Assembly (NCBI GenBank): GCA_001692895.1
Contig: KV748184.1
Location: forward strand, 1,922,001 to 1,986,000
DNA: 64,000 nucleotides
Source of the DNA: Cenococcum geophilum 1.58
Taxonomy: Eukaryota > Ascomycota > Dothideomycetes > Gloniales > Gloniaceae
Direction of reading: 5' to 3'
The stretch's first letter is position 1. Each line of letters begins with the position of its first letter. A model generated the notes under the pieces. That model had not been told where the DNA came from. It did no database searches and saw only the letters and a list, made by a program, of their open reading frames with translations. This document shows, in pieces, positions 12,201-25,100 of this stretch. Made by a program: the position numbers and the translations under genes.

Positions 12201-14826
12201 GGAAACTATTTACCTTAAGCATCCTTATTACATATCTTTTACTATTTAGCTACGCCTTAATATCTAAATCTAGCTATATCTAGATAGGGATATAGTCTAA
12301 AGTAAGTACTTATTTTTCTTTAGGGTTATACCTTTTAAGTCTCTAGTATAGGCCTTTGTCTATAAATATAAGGTTAATTATACTTTTAGCGGGTCCTTAT
12401 TACTATATAATTGCTTTAAGGGGGGTAGCCAGCTTAAGGCCCTAGGTATTTATAGCTTTTAGTAGGCACTCTACCTATTGTTTAGCAGTAATGTAAATAC
12501 CCCCCTACTGTAGGTAGTAGAGGTTTATATCTCCTAATAAAATAAACTCTATACCTTTAGTTTTAAGTAAGCTTATTATTAATATAATATTCTCTATTTA
12601 TAGGACCCCTTTAACCCTAGGGTTATATATATTAATAATTTATACCGGTCCTCTATATNTCTAAATTATTATAACTATAATATNTAGATTAACTNNCTNC
12701 TATAACTATAAGGANAGGCTAATAGTNTTNNTAATTATAAAGCATACGNNTATAGCTNCTTTTNGTTNATATAGGAGCTAAAATCCTTAGGGGCAGTATA
12801 TTAATTATATATAGGTATTATAGTACGGCTCTTATATAGTAAGGATATAGTATTTCTCTAGGTCTAGACTATCTAGTAGGGGCCTTATAAGATAGTGGTT
12901 TATATTACTATAGTTATACTATATAATAGATAGGTAGCGGACGCCTAGTAAGGGTCCTTCGCCTCTTTATTATTCCTTACTTTTTCTATTTCTACTTTCT
13001 CTAGGATATTTAAAACTTCTGTCTCTTATATCTATACCCTAGTTACTACTTATTTTATATAGAGCTTTCTATTCCCGTGTTTTATATTCCTACTAGCGCT
13101 TTTAAGTCTAAATCTAATATTATCTCCAGATCTTCCCCTATTCTTACTAGTTAGCTATATACCCTTTAAGAGTTAGCTATAAATATTATATTTGCCGCGT
13201 TAAATCTAATTCTTAATTATCCCAGTTTTAAGCTTACTATAGCTATCTATAAGGGTCTTCCTATAGGGTATCCTCTCCCTTATATTCCCTGTAACCCTTA
13301 TATCCCTATATAGTTTAATAATATTATATAGCATCGCTTCTAGCCCGTTAAGGCTTAGGATAGCTAGCCTAGCCCCCTAGTATTAAAGGTAGGAAACGCT
13401 AGAAAGGTACCTACGCCCCCCTAGCTTATTGCCTATTATTTCTATTTATATAATTTAGCGTATAGTTATTCCTATAGCTATTAAGCCCTTACCTTCTATC
13501 TTCTATATTTAATACAGTCTTCTCTCTCCTACGCCTTATATATACTTTAGTAGTAATTTACGCATTTTATTTAGTCTTAATTTAAATAGTGTCTTATATT
13601 GTAGGGGCCTATATAATAGCCGCAGTATACCTATACTGCGCATATAGATTAGGTGTGTCCCCATTATATATAGTAATAATATTATTTTAGGCGGAGTCTG
13701 TGGTTATAAAGCCTTACGTTATATATAAGGCCATTTATAATAATACCTTTTTAAATAAGGAGTTTTTATATTCTTAGTATATATATGCTAATAATAAGGG
13801 AGCTATACGTTTAACCGGCGTTTCCTTAGCGAGTCTCTAGCGACCCTTATATTCTTTTATTATTCTTATTATATACTTAGTTTATATTTTCCTATTAAAG
13901 CTATTAAATTTAGGTAATCTTAAGTCCTAGTATAAGGTATTCTATTTATTTTACTATCTTATATATAGTTGCTGTATTATCTACCTAGCGTTTCTTTTTT
14001 ACCCTAAGGCTTAAGGGAACCGCTAGGACTTTAACTGGGTAATCTTTATAAAGCACTTTTATACTAATACGTTCTCTTAGCCTATCCCCTACCCTAACGG
14101 CTTGTTCCTTTACCTATTAGTCCCTTAAAATAACTCTAATATCTCCGCTCCTAAGGTGCTGGACTATAATAACGTTATAGACCTCTTTATAAATCTTTAT
14201 AAGGACTTTTATTTCTAATTATCCCCTAAGCCCCTCTGCTTTTTCTATATTTAGTTATATTATAATTATATACCCAGATATTATCTTTAGGGGGGTAGGT
14301 TCCCTATACTATAGACGCGCAATTATAGCGGCCTAAGTGCGGTTCGCCGGTAAGAAAGGGTTTTATTTATTTTTAATTTTACTTAGCCGTTAGAGAATTT
14401 AATTAAGGGTTTACTAGAGGGGCGCCTAAGGTTCGCTAGACTAGCAGAGCCATTCTACTAGCTATATTAGTTTATTATAGCTAATAGTTACTCCCCTATA
14501 ACTACGGATACTAAATATGTCTAATAGGCTTTATATTTTATTAGATGCCTTCTTAATAGAGGTCTTTCCGCTTTATAGTATGGTATTCGCCCATTCTTAT
14601 TATAGAGGGCTATTACTAGGCGTAGTTCTGGTGGACGCGCGCGAGTGTAAACTACTGTCGTTTAATGTATATCTCCCTTATAATGCATATATCTTAGGGG
14701 GATTCTCTAGGTGTTTTTTAGGGTTCTTTTAGTTAGTTTTAGTCTTTTTGGGCTAGGTGCAGCAAGAGCTCTAGAAAAAATCCGAGTTTTTAGTAGATTT
14801 CCTTAATTATTAGGAGAACAATTCTA
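9233..14826 (-). mobile_element. Tad-like LINE with RNase H domain, near full length, RIP-degraded
   Basis: It lies on the minus strand inside the Copia element. An 11-bp target duplication GGAGACTATAT (9222-9232 and 14827-14837) and an A/T triplet tail at its left (3') end mark the insertion. Read from right to left there is a gag-like first frame at about 14.4-13.1 kb. An endonuclease region follows at about 13.0-12.3 kb, with the recognisable motif (F)ILLGDINL. Reverse transcriptase lies at about 11.7-10.7 kb, with a motif resembling YRPIAL-N-TLSKILEKVIAD near 11.3 kb. An RNase H-like 3' part follows at about 10.5-9.3 kb. The 3' part, 9.23-10.48 kb, is repeated at 43033-44302. All frames are broken. 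Ambiguous bases occur at 9347-9397 and 12659-12767. Confidence 0.85.
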
Positions 14827-17800
14827 GGAGACTATATTTTAAAGAGTTATTGCTTCTAACCTAATAAAGATTTATTTAAAGTGCCTTTAACTACTCTTTA
14901 ATAAACTCTAGAAAATCTAATGTGGCCTTACTAAAACTTACTAAAATAAAAACAGTCTAAGGGACTAGGTTATCTTAGCCTACTATAGCGTTCTTAAGTG
15001 CAATTTAGCGCTATATAAACCTATAAATACGTTTAAAGGAGTATATACCAAACTACGCTTTGCTATAGGTACTATAATGCAAATATAAAAACCTTAATAG
15101 TTCTATACTAAAAACCCTGCCTAACTAAGTATTCCTAACTAATATAATTATAACTAGACTAACCGAATATATAGTGGCCGTAGTAGGGAATATAGTAAAG
15201 GGTACGATTAATATTAACTATAAGGTAATTATAGAGGTCCTTATAAAGGTTTATTTTAAAGTAATTACTAAAAGAAGTGCTATATTTATAAGAAGCTAAA
15301 TTACTAGTTAACTAGACACTCCCTTAATAAGTAAAAGGAGGTATATAATAAGTTCCGTTAGAGTATAAGAAATATTAGAAATTATAAGGTTACTATAGCC
15401 TACTTTTAAAGCTTCCTAGTTTAATATAAAGGCGTAAAAGATTTTAAGGGTAAGGTTAATAAGACTAAATAGCTCCTTATAGATATAGAAATTAAGGACT
15501 ACTTACCTAACTAATACTTTATTAAGTATAGTAAGGTAAATAGTACATAAACCGTTGCTGTTCTTAATAACTAATCTACGCTCTATTCTATTACGAAGTT
15601 AGATATCTTTAACGAGCCAAAGGAGAGCTTCGCGTTTTCCTTTAACAATAGATACTCGGCGTATATCTTCTATGGTATTATACTGGATATAGGAGCCGTA
15701 GGAGTATCTATAGTAGGAGAACCTTAAGTTTAAGCCCTTTAGTAGCTTAATAGCTCTATTTAGATTAACTATTTAATAGCAGGCCAATATACAATTTGTT
15801 TTAGCAAGGGTACTATAATTTTTCTTAGCACAATTAGGGTTTAAACCCCCTTAGGGTATATTACTTTTTACGTTATTCCTATAAATACCCCATTTCTATT
15901 TTACATTAGAGATATAAATAAACTAGGTATTAAGCTTAATAACCTTAAAAATATACTTGTGCAGGGAGATAATTAGGTGCCTATTGTACGTAAATAGGGT
16001 TACCCTTAGCTGCTCCTTTAATAACCAGAAAAGAGTATTGCTTAGAGCCATTTAACTAAGTTAAAGTTACGCCAACTATACTATTATTTTGGTCACCTAT
16101 TAGTTTACCAATTACTTAGGGTTCTTTAGTAAGTAGGCTATAAAGTTAAGGTTAAGGTAATTAAGCATCTTATAAAATACTGCTATTACTACTAAATAAA
16201 CTAGAAGTCCCCTAGCCGATTTAAGTTTACCCTTAAGAATAACTATAACTTTAACTTCTATATTATTATTAACGTTATATATCTTAGTAGTAAGCTAGTA
16301 CTCTAAGTTATTAACTTCTTAACCTTCTTCTAAGCCGCGCGTTTCTTAAAAGATATATTAGCTAGAAACGCATAGGATACCCTTTAATTATGCTAGATTA
16401 ATATCTATTTAGGACCCCCTAATTAAATCGTCTATAATATAAGAAAGAACTTCTTATCTATAGAGTTCTAACAACAAATAAAGGCAATGGCAATTAAGGT
16501 TAAGGAAGTCCCTATTAAGGCATATAATAGTATTAGAAAAGTAAAACAATATTATACGCTATTACGCCGCGTATATAAGATTATCTCTTTAGAACTAAAG
16601 GACGCTAGTAAAAAACTTACCTTATAAATAGCTGTTAAAGCTATTAATAATTCCGCTAGCCCGGATAGACTCGTACCTATATTACTAGTCTTTAGCGCCT
16701 ACCCTTAAATAACTAATAATTCTCTATTATCTCCCTCCATTATATAATAAGCTAAAGCTATTTATAAGGTAATAAAGGAGATATAATATCTCTACGCTAT
16801 ACGCTAAGTTAATAATATACTAGGAATAAGAAATGGCCTAAATACCTTAATTACGCTTAATTTACTACTCTAGTCTAAAGTACGCGTATAGCGTAAAAAG
16901 GGAGGATAGTTAGGCCTATACTAACTTATTATAATTAATAGTTAAACTTATACTATTTAAATGCCTTATAAACCCACTTAATTCTATTTAACTATTATTA
17001 AGCCTTACTATAAAGATAACAATTTTAAGCCTTTACAGGATACCCTAGAAGATACCCTAAAGGAGAACCACAATTAACGTACTCTAGAAGGCGACTATAA
17101 TCCTAATATAATTATAGTAGATACGCTATAACTATAACGCGGTAGAGGTCGCCTAAAGGGATTACAAAATTGCTAACATCTTATTAATTTTAAAGAATAA
17201 TTTGTTGCCGCCATTAAGAACGGAGTTAAGTTATTAATGGCCTTTATAACAGCTAAGGAGAAGGCTGACTTTAGGCTTACAAAACAGCTCTAAAAAGAAG
17301 GTCGTATTATAACCCTAAGAGCTCCTTTCTAAGCATCTAATAAGTAGGAGATCGACGGTCTTATTGCAAGAGAAGTCTTTAAATTTAAGAAGTATAACCC
17401 TACTAAGTTTAATAAAGTTCGTATCTTTAAGTTAAGGATAGTTAATAAGATTAAGGGTAAAGCTACTAATACCCTATTTAAGAAATTAAGGCTTATTATC
17501 TAAGGTTATAACAATAATGGTAAAGAGATAATTCTTATATAATCTCCTATAATTTAATAAGCTAGTTAGCAAGTTATTATTATATTAGCTCCCTCCTTAA
17601 TAAAGAATAGAATAGCGGTTTATTTATAAGATATTACTTAAGCCTATACCTAATTAGAGACGCACCTTTAGCGCTTAATATTAGTATACCTTTTAAAGTA
17701 AATTCGCTACTAGTATCCTAAAGATATAATTATGGTTGTGCTTAAGCTATTATATAAAATTGTAGAGGTAGGAACTTACTAGTGGGCTACCTATAGTAAG

Positions 17801-18882
17801 CACTATAAAGAGAAGCTTTTAATAACTACTTTTATATTTAATCCCTGCTTCCTTATTATAACCACAGAAACCCTATTTAGAATTGTTAGTATATAAACTA
17901 ATAATATAATTATCTTAGGAGACGACTAATTCTTAGCTCTTAAAGAGGATAAGCTAGTAAAGGTAAATCTTATAGTAAAACTAAAGGAAAAGCTTAATTT
18001 AATAACACCATTACTTTTTAATAGATGCATCCTCTTTCTAAATAAGGATTCTATTACTTTGCGCCAGAAGGGTTAAGGTAAGAAGATTGATATTATTAAC
18101 GTTAATTCCCTAAAGTAAGGATACGTAGAGCAATACGCTCGCGAAGCTTATATTACTTCTATCTATTAATCTAAGGCTTTATTTAATCTCTTTATTACCG
18201 CCTAATACTAGGAACTAACTAAGGATAACGTTCTTGCCCTAAATAAACGTCTTTCCTAGCAAATAAACCATCTTAATTAGGGACTACTCTATATACCTAT
18301 TAATCTTCCTACTACTAAGCTCTTTATATTTATTAATAGATTGTTTATAAATAATAAAGATTTTAGCTTTTAGTTAGAATATAAGATTATTATCGCAAAC
18401 GAATCTACTAGAGAGAATAACTTTATAATTTATAGTAATCTTATCTATTAGAGCTTAACTAAGAGTAAGTGCGTTACTTAAAGCGTCCTAGCGTTAGAAA
18501 TATACGGAATAGTTAGTAGAGTTAACATAGCAATTACAATTGGAACTACCCTAAAGATAATTATAGATTAACTTAAACTTCCTATTATCCCTATAATTAT
18601 ATGCACTGACTTATATTCCCTTTATAAGTATTTAGTTAAGCTTAGTACTATAAAGGAGAAGCGCCTTATAATTAATATTATAGTACTTTAGCAATCCTAT
18701 AAGCGTTAAGAACTCTTTAAGATTTAATGGATTAATAGCTAAGATAACCCAGTAGATGTAATAATAAAGGCGAACCTAAATAAGGCACTAAAGACATTTA
18801 TTAATATAAATACTCTACGTATACGAGTTAAAGGTTAGGTTAAAAGGGAGTCCTTAGAAATTTCTTAGTTATATAAGGTCTT

Positions 18883-18934
18883 AAGATGTCTAGGAACTTT
18901 AACCGGCGGTTAAAGTTATCTAATTAGTTAGATT
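18883..18934 (+). repeat. Shared hairpin module, copy 2 (Copia, between pol and 3' LTR)
   Basis: The core arms here are AACTTTAACCG and CGGTTAAAGTT around a single G, a near-perfect 23-bp palindrome. It is flanked by the same GATGTCTAGG (left) and TCTAATTAGTTAGATT (right) words as the other copies. It lies just after the RNase H region of the Copia element. Confidence 0.7.
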
Positions 18935-19209
18935 TTGCAGACCCTAACTTAACCTAGCTAATTAGGATTTTCTATCCCTGGGATAGAAAATTACTATTAG
19001 CTCGCTTACTACTAGTGCCTTAGCGGCCCTTTAAATAAGATATCTACCTGCGACTCCTAAGTAAGAAAGCACTATATGCTAAGAGGCAAACTTCTAAAAT
19101 AGCGAGACTTATATTATAATGGCAATAGTAAGTAAGGAGGATTAATATTTATTACGCTAGTTAAGCGGTATATATATATAGATGGCAACCGTAAAAGAAG
19201 AGTTGCTAG

Positions 19210-19385
19210 TGTTAGGAATATAGGTAAGTTGCCGTTACGTACGGCAAGTTGCCATTACGTGTTGCCGCGGCACTAGTATGGCGAGGAGCCTTAAGCTCCT
19301 CGCCCCCCCTAATGATTAAAAAACAGAATAATTATTATACTATCTACGAACCGTAGCTACGTGATATCCCTTTATGTAACTAATA
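19210..19385 (+). repeat. 3' LTR of the Copia element
   Basis: It aligns over its full 176 bp with 1457-1632 and is followed by the target duplication CTAAC at 19386-19390. The internal hairpin GCGAGGAGC-CTTAA-GCTCCTCGC is perfectly conserved, although many nearby positions have changed. Confidence 0.92.
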
Positions 19386-19390
19386 CTAAC

Positions 19391-19750
19391 TTCTTGTAAT
19401 TAATATACAGTGCCCTAAAAAATGGCATTTATTATGGTGTTTTTAGTATCCGGTTCGCCTATATGTCTAACTCGCTTATGGATTACGTTAAGCGTCCTCT
19501 TTATTTACTTATATAAGCGACTATCTAAGGGTCGTAGGAGATTACTAAAGTGGTAGTGTAAGGATAACTATTAAGAGCATAAATTGAATGACTAGGGGAC
19601 TCCGTAAATGTTAGATTACGCTTAAATGGCCAAATAGTTGATATAAGCCTAGCGAAGGGAGACTAATGCCTAGTCTTTCCTTTAGTTGGCTTAATTATAT
19701 AATAATAACGAAATATTATTATATACTTAGAGCGCGAATATAACAAACGA
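19391..19750. other. A+T-rich stretch without recognisable content
   Basis: This is the right flank of the Copia insertion. It has no plausible frame, RNA gene or repeat that I can name. It may belong to the same old repeat as the left flank (1-1456), since Copia inserted between them. Confidence 0.4.
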
Positions 19751-21060
19751 CTAAAATTAAATAGTAGTATGTTAAGGTGTCTACTGTATAGGGTAGAAGG
19801 CCTATTAATTAGGTAAGGAAGAAAGAACCAAGTCAAATTGTGGCAAGACTGTTTCTTAAGGAACCCTTAAGAATCCATCGCGAAGCATTCTATTCAACGC
19901 AAGCTTGATATGCAACTCGTATTGCATAAAAGAGGGGGAATACGAGACTGTGTAACAGATCAAGTTATACTACTAATTCCCCGGCGAAAAGAAACCGCTT
20001 CCCCTATAAGAATATGTCAGATAGTATTAAACAGACAATTAGGTATAGGAACTCTATCTATTAAAGAGGGCTCTAAAAGCTCTCTATATATATAAAATAG
20101 GTAGCGAATAGAATTATAAGGGTAAGTAGCTAAATAGTGGTAAGGAAATTAGATCTAGTTTAATATACCCCCCTAGCTACATAGAGCCTTCTAGGCTACT
20201 GTAAAAAGTTATATTATTAATTTGGTATTAGGTTTAAGAAATCTTTTATATAGTTACCTTACCTAAATATTATCTAAACCAAATTAAATTAGATCCTTAA
20301 TATTAATAAGGTTTAATTACTAAATAAATATCTTATACTTTTAATAAGACAAAGCCTTTATTAAGCCGTTTACTATTATATCCGCAGTAGGGACCTATTT
20401 AATATTAATCCTTTCTTTATAAACTTCCTAGTGAAGCTAGTGGTAATAAATATTAACGCATTAGAGCTTAGTATTAAGCTTAGCATCACTTTTTATAAGG
20501 AGTTAAATTGTCTATATATTGTTGTAATATATTACTTACTTCTTAGTAGTTTTAAATCCAACTTCTTTAAAGAATCGCTGCCACTAAATTAACTTAGTAG
20601 CTGCATATAATAGAGCTAGGAGCTCTACTTCTATGCTTAATTTTATTACTAATTTTTACTTAGTTAATTGCTAGTTAATTAGTCCTTTAAATAAGGTAAA
20701 TAGATAGCCTTCTGTGCTCTTTTTACTAACTAAATTGTCTCTAAATAATGCATTGCTTGCCTTTATAAAGATATAATTTATTATATTCTCCTTTAAGTAC
20801 TTAATTATAAGAGTTTTAGTTTAATAAAGGTAGGTAATTGCCCTTATAGCAGCTACATTATAAATTAGTAATGGATTTTAAGAGAATTCTAATAGCTTAC
20901 TTACAGTTCTTACTATATCTAGATAAGTGATATTAGCTATATAGAGTATAGATCCAACCTTCCTCTAATAGATATAGATGTCCTACTTAAAGGCTTATTC
21001 TAGATTAGGATTAAGTTCCTTAATACCTAGGTAAATATATATAGTAGTAGGATTGCATCT
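19751..21060 (-). mobile_element. Second Copia-type element, 3' fragment, broken
   Basis: On the minus strand, 21.0-20.3 kb translates in pieces to the end of a Copia pol. It shows the region before RNase H and the RNase H core with its SxEAE-like block, and it ends in a 'VPT..(I/M)...GL(T/I)KAL'-like tail. The less A+T-rich stretch at about 19.75-20.1 kb follows it on that strand and may be the 3' LTR. I cannot see a partner LTR. It is a fossil with multiple breaks and is 5'-truncated. Confidence 0.65.
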
Positions 21061-22159
21061 GTTTTTAGGGGTTGTTAGCCGCCGCTTTTGGCGGCGTTCT
21101 TACCTTGCTTAGACCCTATTACTATTAGATAATGCATATAGAGTAGTTTATTAATAAAAATGGGTTGATTAATTAATTGGATCTCTTGGGGCCCTAGACT
21201 CGCAAGGTATTTGGTAATGCAGCCAGGAAGTGGCTACCTATTCCGGAGTTTATTAATATGTATAATCACTTTATAAATAGTATTAATACAGCCAACTAGA
21301 TGCGATCGTATTATACCTTATTAAAAATCCACCGTCGCACCTAGAAGCCTTTCTTCTACTTCCTTCTTAATACAACTGTTACGAACGCCTATAAGTTATC
21401 CTCTTTATGCACCCGCGGCTGGGTGCATTACGCTAGCCACAAGGCCTTCTGCGAAGCTCTTATAGGCTCTCTCTTTAAGAACTCCGCTCGCCTACCTTAG
21501 CCCTTAAAACCGAACGATCCTATAAGCTAGATACAATGGCACCTACTGGTGGAACACGGATATAAGCCAGAGAAGATAAGCGAGAAGGAAGTAGCTTGTG
21601 CAGCTTGCTTACACGTAGGAAGGAAGACTTAGATCAAAAGATATAGGCGCCGGAAGCCCCTATGCGAATTATCACCAAATACTACAAGGAAGCCTCGCAA
21701 TAGCGATGCGTGGAAGAGACCTCAGAGGGCTCCGAGAACTAAATTTGGGTGTAGACTCTGTCGAATACCGCTTTGCAGGAGAGGCCCGTGTTGGCAGGAA
21801 CACGTAGATCGACTCAACGCCAAAGAATAAAGCCCTATATAGAATATATATACGAAATTTGATATATTCGTGGCCTCATCCATAAGACCCCGGTGATCTG
21901 GCAGAATGATTGACCGCCTGCGTATGCAGCTTACTGATTGGTGCGCACGGAGCACAGCTCTAAGGACGCAAAGTATCGGTGCAAGGGATAAACTGTCGCG
22001 CTTCAAATTGCTTATCGGTTGGTTTTGGAGGTCAAGTTTGGCTCCAACCGGACCAGCTACATCACTGCATAATACCCGGCAGATTTGTTATGCTTTTACG
22101 CTCCACGCTTCAGGCTTCACGATTCTCCCCCTCTACCCTTCACATACACCTCCTCTGCC
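21061..22159. other. Boundary between the repeat desert and the gene island; no gene assigned
   Basis: Base composition rises from A+T-rich to ordinary across this stretch. Two short perfect hairpins are visible: GCCGCC-GCTTTT-GGCGGC near 21080 and TGCACCC-GCGGCT-GGGTGCA near 21412. Open frames of up to 94 codons exist on both strands near 21.7-22.2 kb but overlap one another and resemble nothing I know. The piece at 21.3-21.7 kb may be a transposon relic. The 3' untranslated region of MSH5 should lie just below 22160. Confidence 0.4.
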
Positions 22160-25100
22160 TCAAGGGCAAGAGTAAGTGGTGTTCGATGTAGTCAAGATAT
22201 CGACTAGCAATCTCCTAGCATCCCCAGTGACGTCTGTTTCAAGGAAGTCGCGTGCGATTTGCTCCTTGAGTATTATCAGCCACTGAGTACCTGAAATGAT
22301 GGGATAAACATATTTCGGAATAGACATGACATACAGCGTCTTCAAGCTCAGCAACCTCCGACTCCGGCATAGCTGCACACGCTGCAACAAGGTCTTCGCC
22401 CCTAGCAGCCAGTAGGATGAACTCCTCGGCACGCTGGACTATCTCCGGAGGAATTCCATTCATGGCGGCGCAGCTGAGTGAGGGCCATTAGCGCTCTGAT
22501 ATGTTCTTGCTTGAAAAGCGTAACATTTACCAAGTACCGAAGCTAGAGATGCTTCGACCGTTACGGAAACTATATGGATGTCAGGTACTAAGTCTGCTGC
22601 ACCATCGAGGTTCCTACTCACTTGTACAGGTAGGTAATTTGGTTCTCAACCTCTGCCGCTTCTGTATCAACACGCACCTCCATGTGGCCAAAAGCCAAGT
22701 ATGGGTGAGGATTGAGATAACCGTTTTCGAAAATTTCTTCTTTACGTCAGCAAGACTCAATCACAAGCTATGACAGGAAAGGTACCATGAAAGTGTGTTG
22801 TTCCAATAACCTTTGGGCGCCCACATCCCAAACTCAAAAGGTATTTGAAAACGCCGCAGGCAAGGCCTGCACCGTCTGAGAAATTTGAGAAACGACCAAA
22901 AACTCGATAGATTAATTGACATACCACTAGATTCTGTTCCTTTGCCAAACTCATCTATGACAAGCAAGCTCCGCCGCGTAGCTAGGTTCAGAGCGAGGGA
23001 TATCTGCTGGAGATCAATCATGAACGCGCTCTGGATCTAGGGGTGTCAGGAGATATAGAGACAAATCCAAGTCAGCCGCATACCCTAGAAACTGTCTCTC
23101 GAGTAGTAACCCGAGTCAGTATCTTGTCCGTAAGTCCGATCTTAGCGCTGTCTGCTGGGACGAAGCTGCTATGATAAGCTTTTGTGAGAATGTGAGAACC
23201 ACTAACCAACCTGCCAATATGGGCCATGAACACAATCAATGCCACTTGCTTTAAGTATACACTTTTGCCCGAGTAATTCGGTCCCGTCAATATCAGCATG
23301 CTAGGTACTGTACGGGCCGGGGTTGCGGGGCTTTCGGGGCGCGAGCCGTGTTCTTCATGTTCTTCGCCGCTGTCATCCTCTGAAATACCCTCTCCAGTTC
23401 CTCCTGCAAGTAAGGTACTGTTCGCGACAAAAGAAGGCACTGTAAGCTCTTGGAGAAGGTGCCTTGGCTTCGTTAGTGGGTAGCTTTGAAATCTTCATAA
23501 GGGAGTATACGCCTACCGGCCACCACTAATGTGCAATATATTTTCTCTGGTAATTTTAGGTTTCGAGAGGTTGTACAGCCTCGCTCCCTGTGTAAGAGCG
23601 AGGATACTACCTCAATTAGTAAGTGTTGAAATTAGAGAAGAGGTGTATACCTGTCGAGCTGGCCGCAGATATCTGATGCAGCAGTCAACAAATTTTCGTA
23701 CTCAAGAACGTATTGTGCAAGCTCATGGCTAATTTCGATCTCCCTGTCTGATGATTGTCAATCGAGATTTATGAATCACCCAACTTGTCCTTAGACCTCC
23801 AACGTACCGCTTATTATTCCATGTATGTCGCCGAAGTGATCGTCCATCTCCCGCATCTCATTGTTTTTGAAGTACACCTGATCCCTGGGTTATGACAGCA
23901 TTATTAACCATACAAAAATATGTTAGCCACGAAATTTTCCGCAGTTATTACATACTCAGTTGAGAACATCCGTTCCCACCGATTTTCGATGCCCCCTTCA
24001 TACACTCCTCCCCCTGTAGTTCGATTCAGAGGCACGGTTATCAGGAATCCGATCTGAGGAAAGTACAAGACGTTTAGCGCTTCCTGAAGGTCTGCAGGAA
24101 TATTCTCTGCAAGCTTTCGAGCAACTTGACTAAGCAAGACATCGAGTCCATCGTACGTGCGTTTCATCTGGTCGAGCTCCTCATCAACCCCCGGTAAAAT
24201 GACACTGCGATGCCCCTCAACAGATTTATCAAAGTCCACCTGCTAATTTAAGCTTATATCTAACGCCAAAGTAATTGGAGTTAACCCACAACTTCACTTA
24301 TCTTTCTACCCACTTGGGCAAAGTGATAGCCTTCGAATTTTTCGAAGATCTAAGTGATATGAATAGGATGACCTTATGGCGGATATTGGGAAAGATTCAC
24401 TTTGTTTCGTATGCCTAGCTGTTCTGCGCCAACCACCTCTTGAAATGCATCTCTAACCTTCAGCACATGGAAGACGAACTGATGGTAAAGTCATTAGATG
24501 ATGTGATCAATCCAAAAAGCAGTCATATTTTACTCCGACGAACATACCTGACGAATGCCTGCCCATACGCTCCTTGATATTCCGCCGCCTCTGCCTAGGC
24601 CAGCACCGACACCTTTTCGTAGGTTGATCATGATGACACGGATGTTTTTAACGGACTGCAAGTTCTTTACCAGCTTCTCCACAGGCCCGGTATTTTCAGG
24701 CCGGAGGAAGACACCAATGGTTTCCAATCTCTCGTTGATCACATGAGGATTTAAACTCGGGCGTAAGAAGTATTGCCGGAGCAAGAACTTTCCTTGAGGA
24801 GTTCGAGCAAGATGGTGGAATAACCCATATACTGAGAATCCTTCTTTAGATCTCGAGGAAGATTTCGTCGGGCCCTGGTTGTGAGAATGAGGATGTGACT
24901 CTGACTGCATTATTTGGAGAGAAGTTAAAGTGTCTGCGTTGATGAACCTATATTGCAATAAGTGACAGCCCCTGTCGAGCTACATTCGGTTCACCAATAA
25001 GACTTACATCGTGTCACACAAGCTGAACATTTCAAATGTAGATATAGGAAACAAGGCGTAGGAAGCTTCGTCTCCGGGTAAGAAACCCGCTGCACGCCTT

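Larger units (their letters stand above)
1457..19385 (+). mobile_element. Copia-type LTR retrotransposon, broken, interrupted by two younger elements
   Basis: Two 176-bp LTRs (1457-1632 and 19210-19385) are flanked by the same 5-bp duplication, CTAAC (1452-1456 and 19386-19390), which defines one insertion. The interior runs left to right. A gag-like region lies before and between the two inserted elements. Protease and integrase regions lie at about 15.6-16.7 kb, reverse transcriptase at about 17.4-18.1 kb and RNase H at about 18.3-18.85 kb. These were recognised from translated fragments typical of Ty1/Copia pol. A Gypsy element (2690-9033) and a LINE (9233-14826) sit inside it; without them it is about 6 kb. 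It is a fossil with many breaks throughout. By eye the LTRs differ at roughly 16 of 176 positions, nearly all transitions, so RIP rather than clock-like ageing probably explains the divergence and the age cannot be read from it. Confidence 0.9.

Noticed and set aside
14517-14732. 71-codon plus-strand frame with hydrophobic stretches
   Set aside because: It lies antisense in the 5' part of the LINE, has RIP-like composition and no recognisable motif.
21722-22175. Overlapping frames of 89-94 codons on both strands
   Set aside because: They cover the same DNA on opposite strands, resemble nothing, and sit between a transposon edge and the MSH5 3' end.
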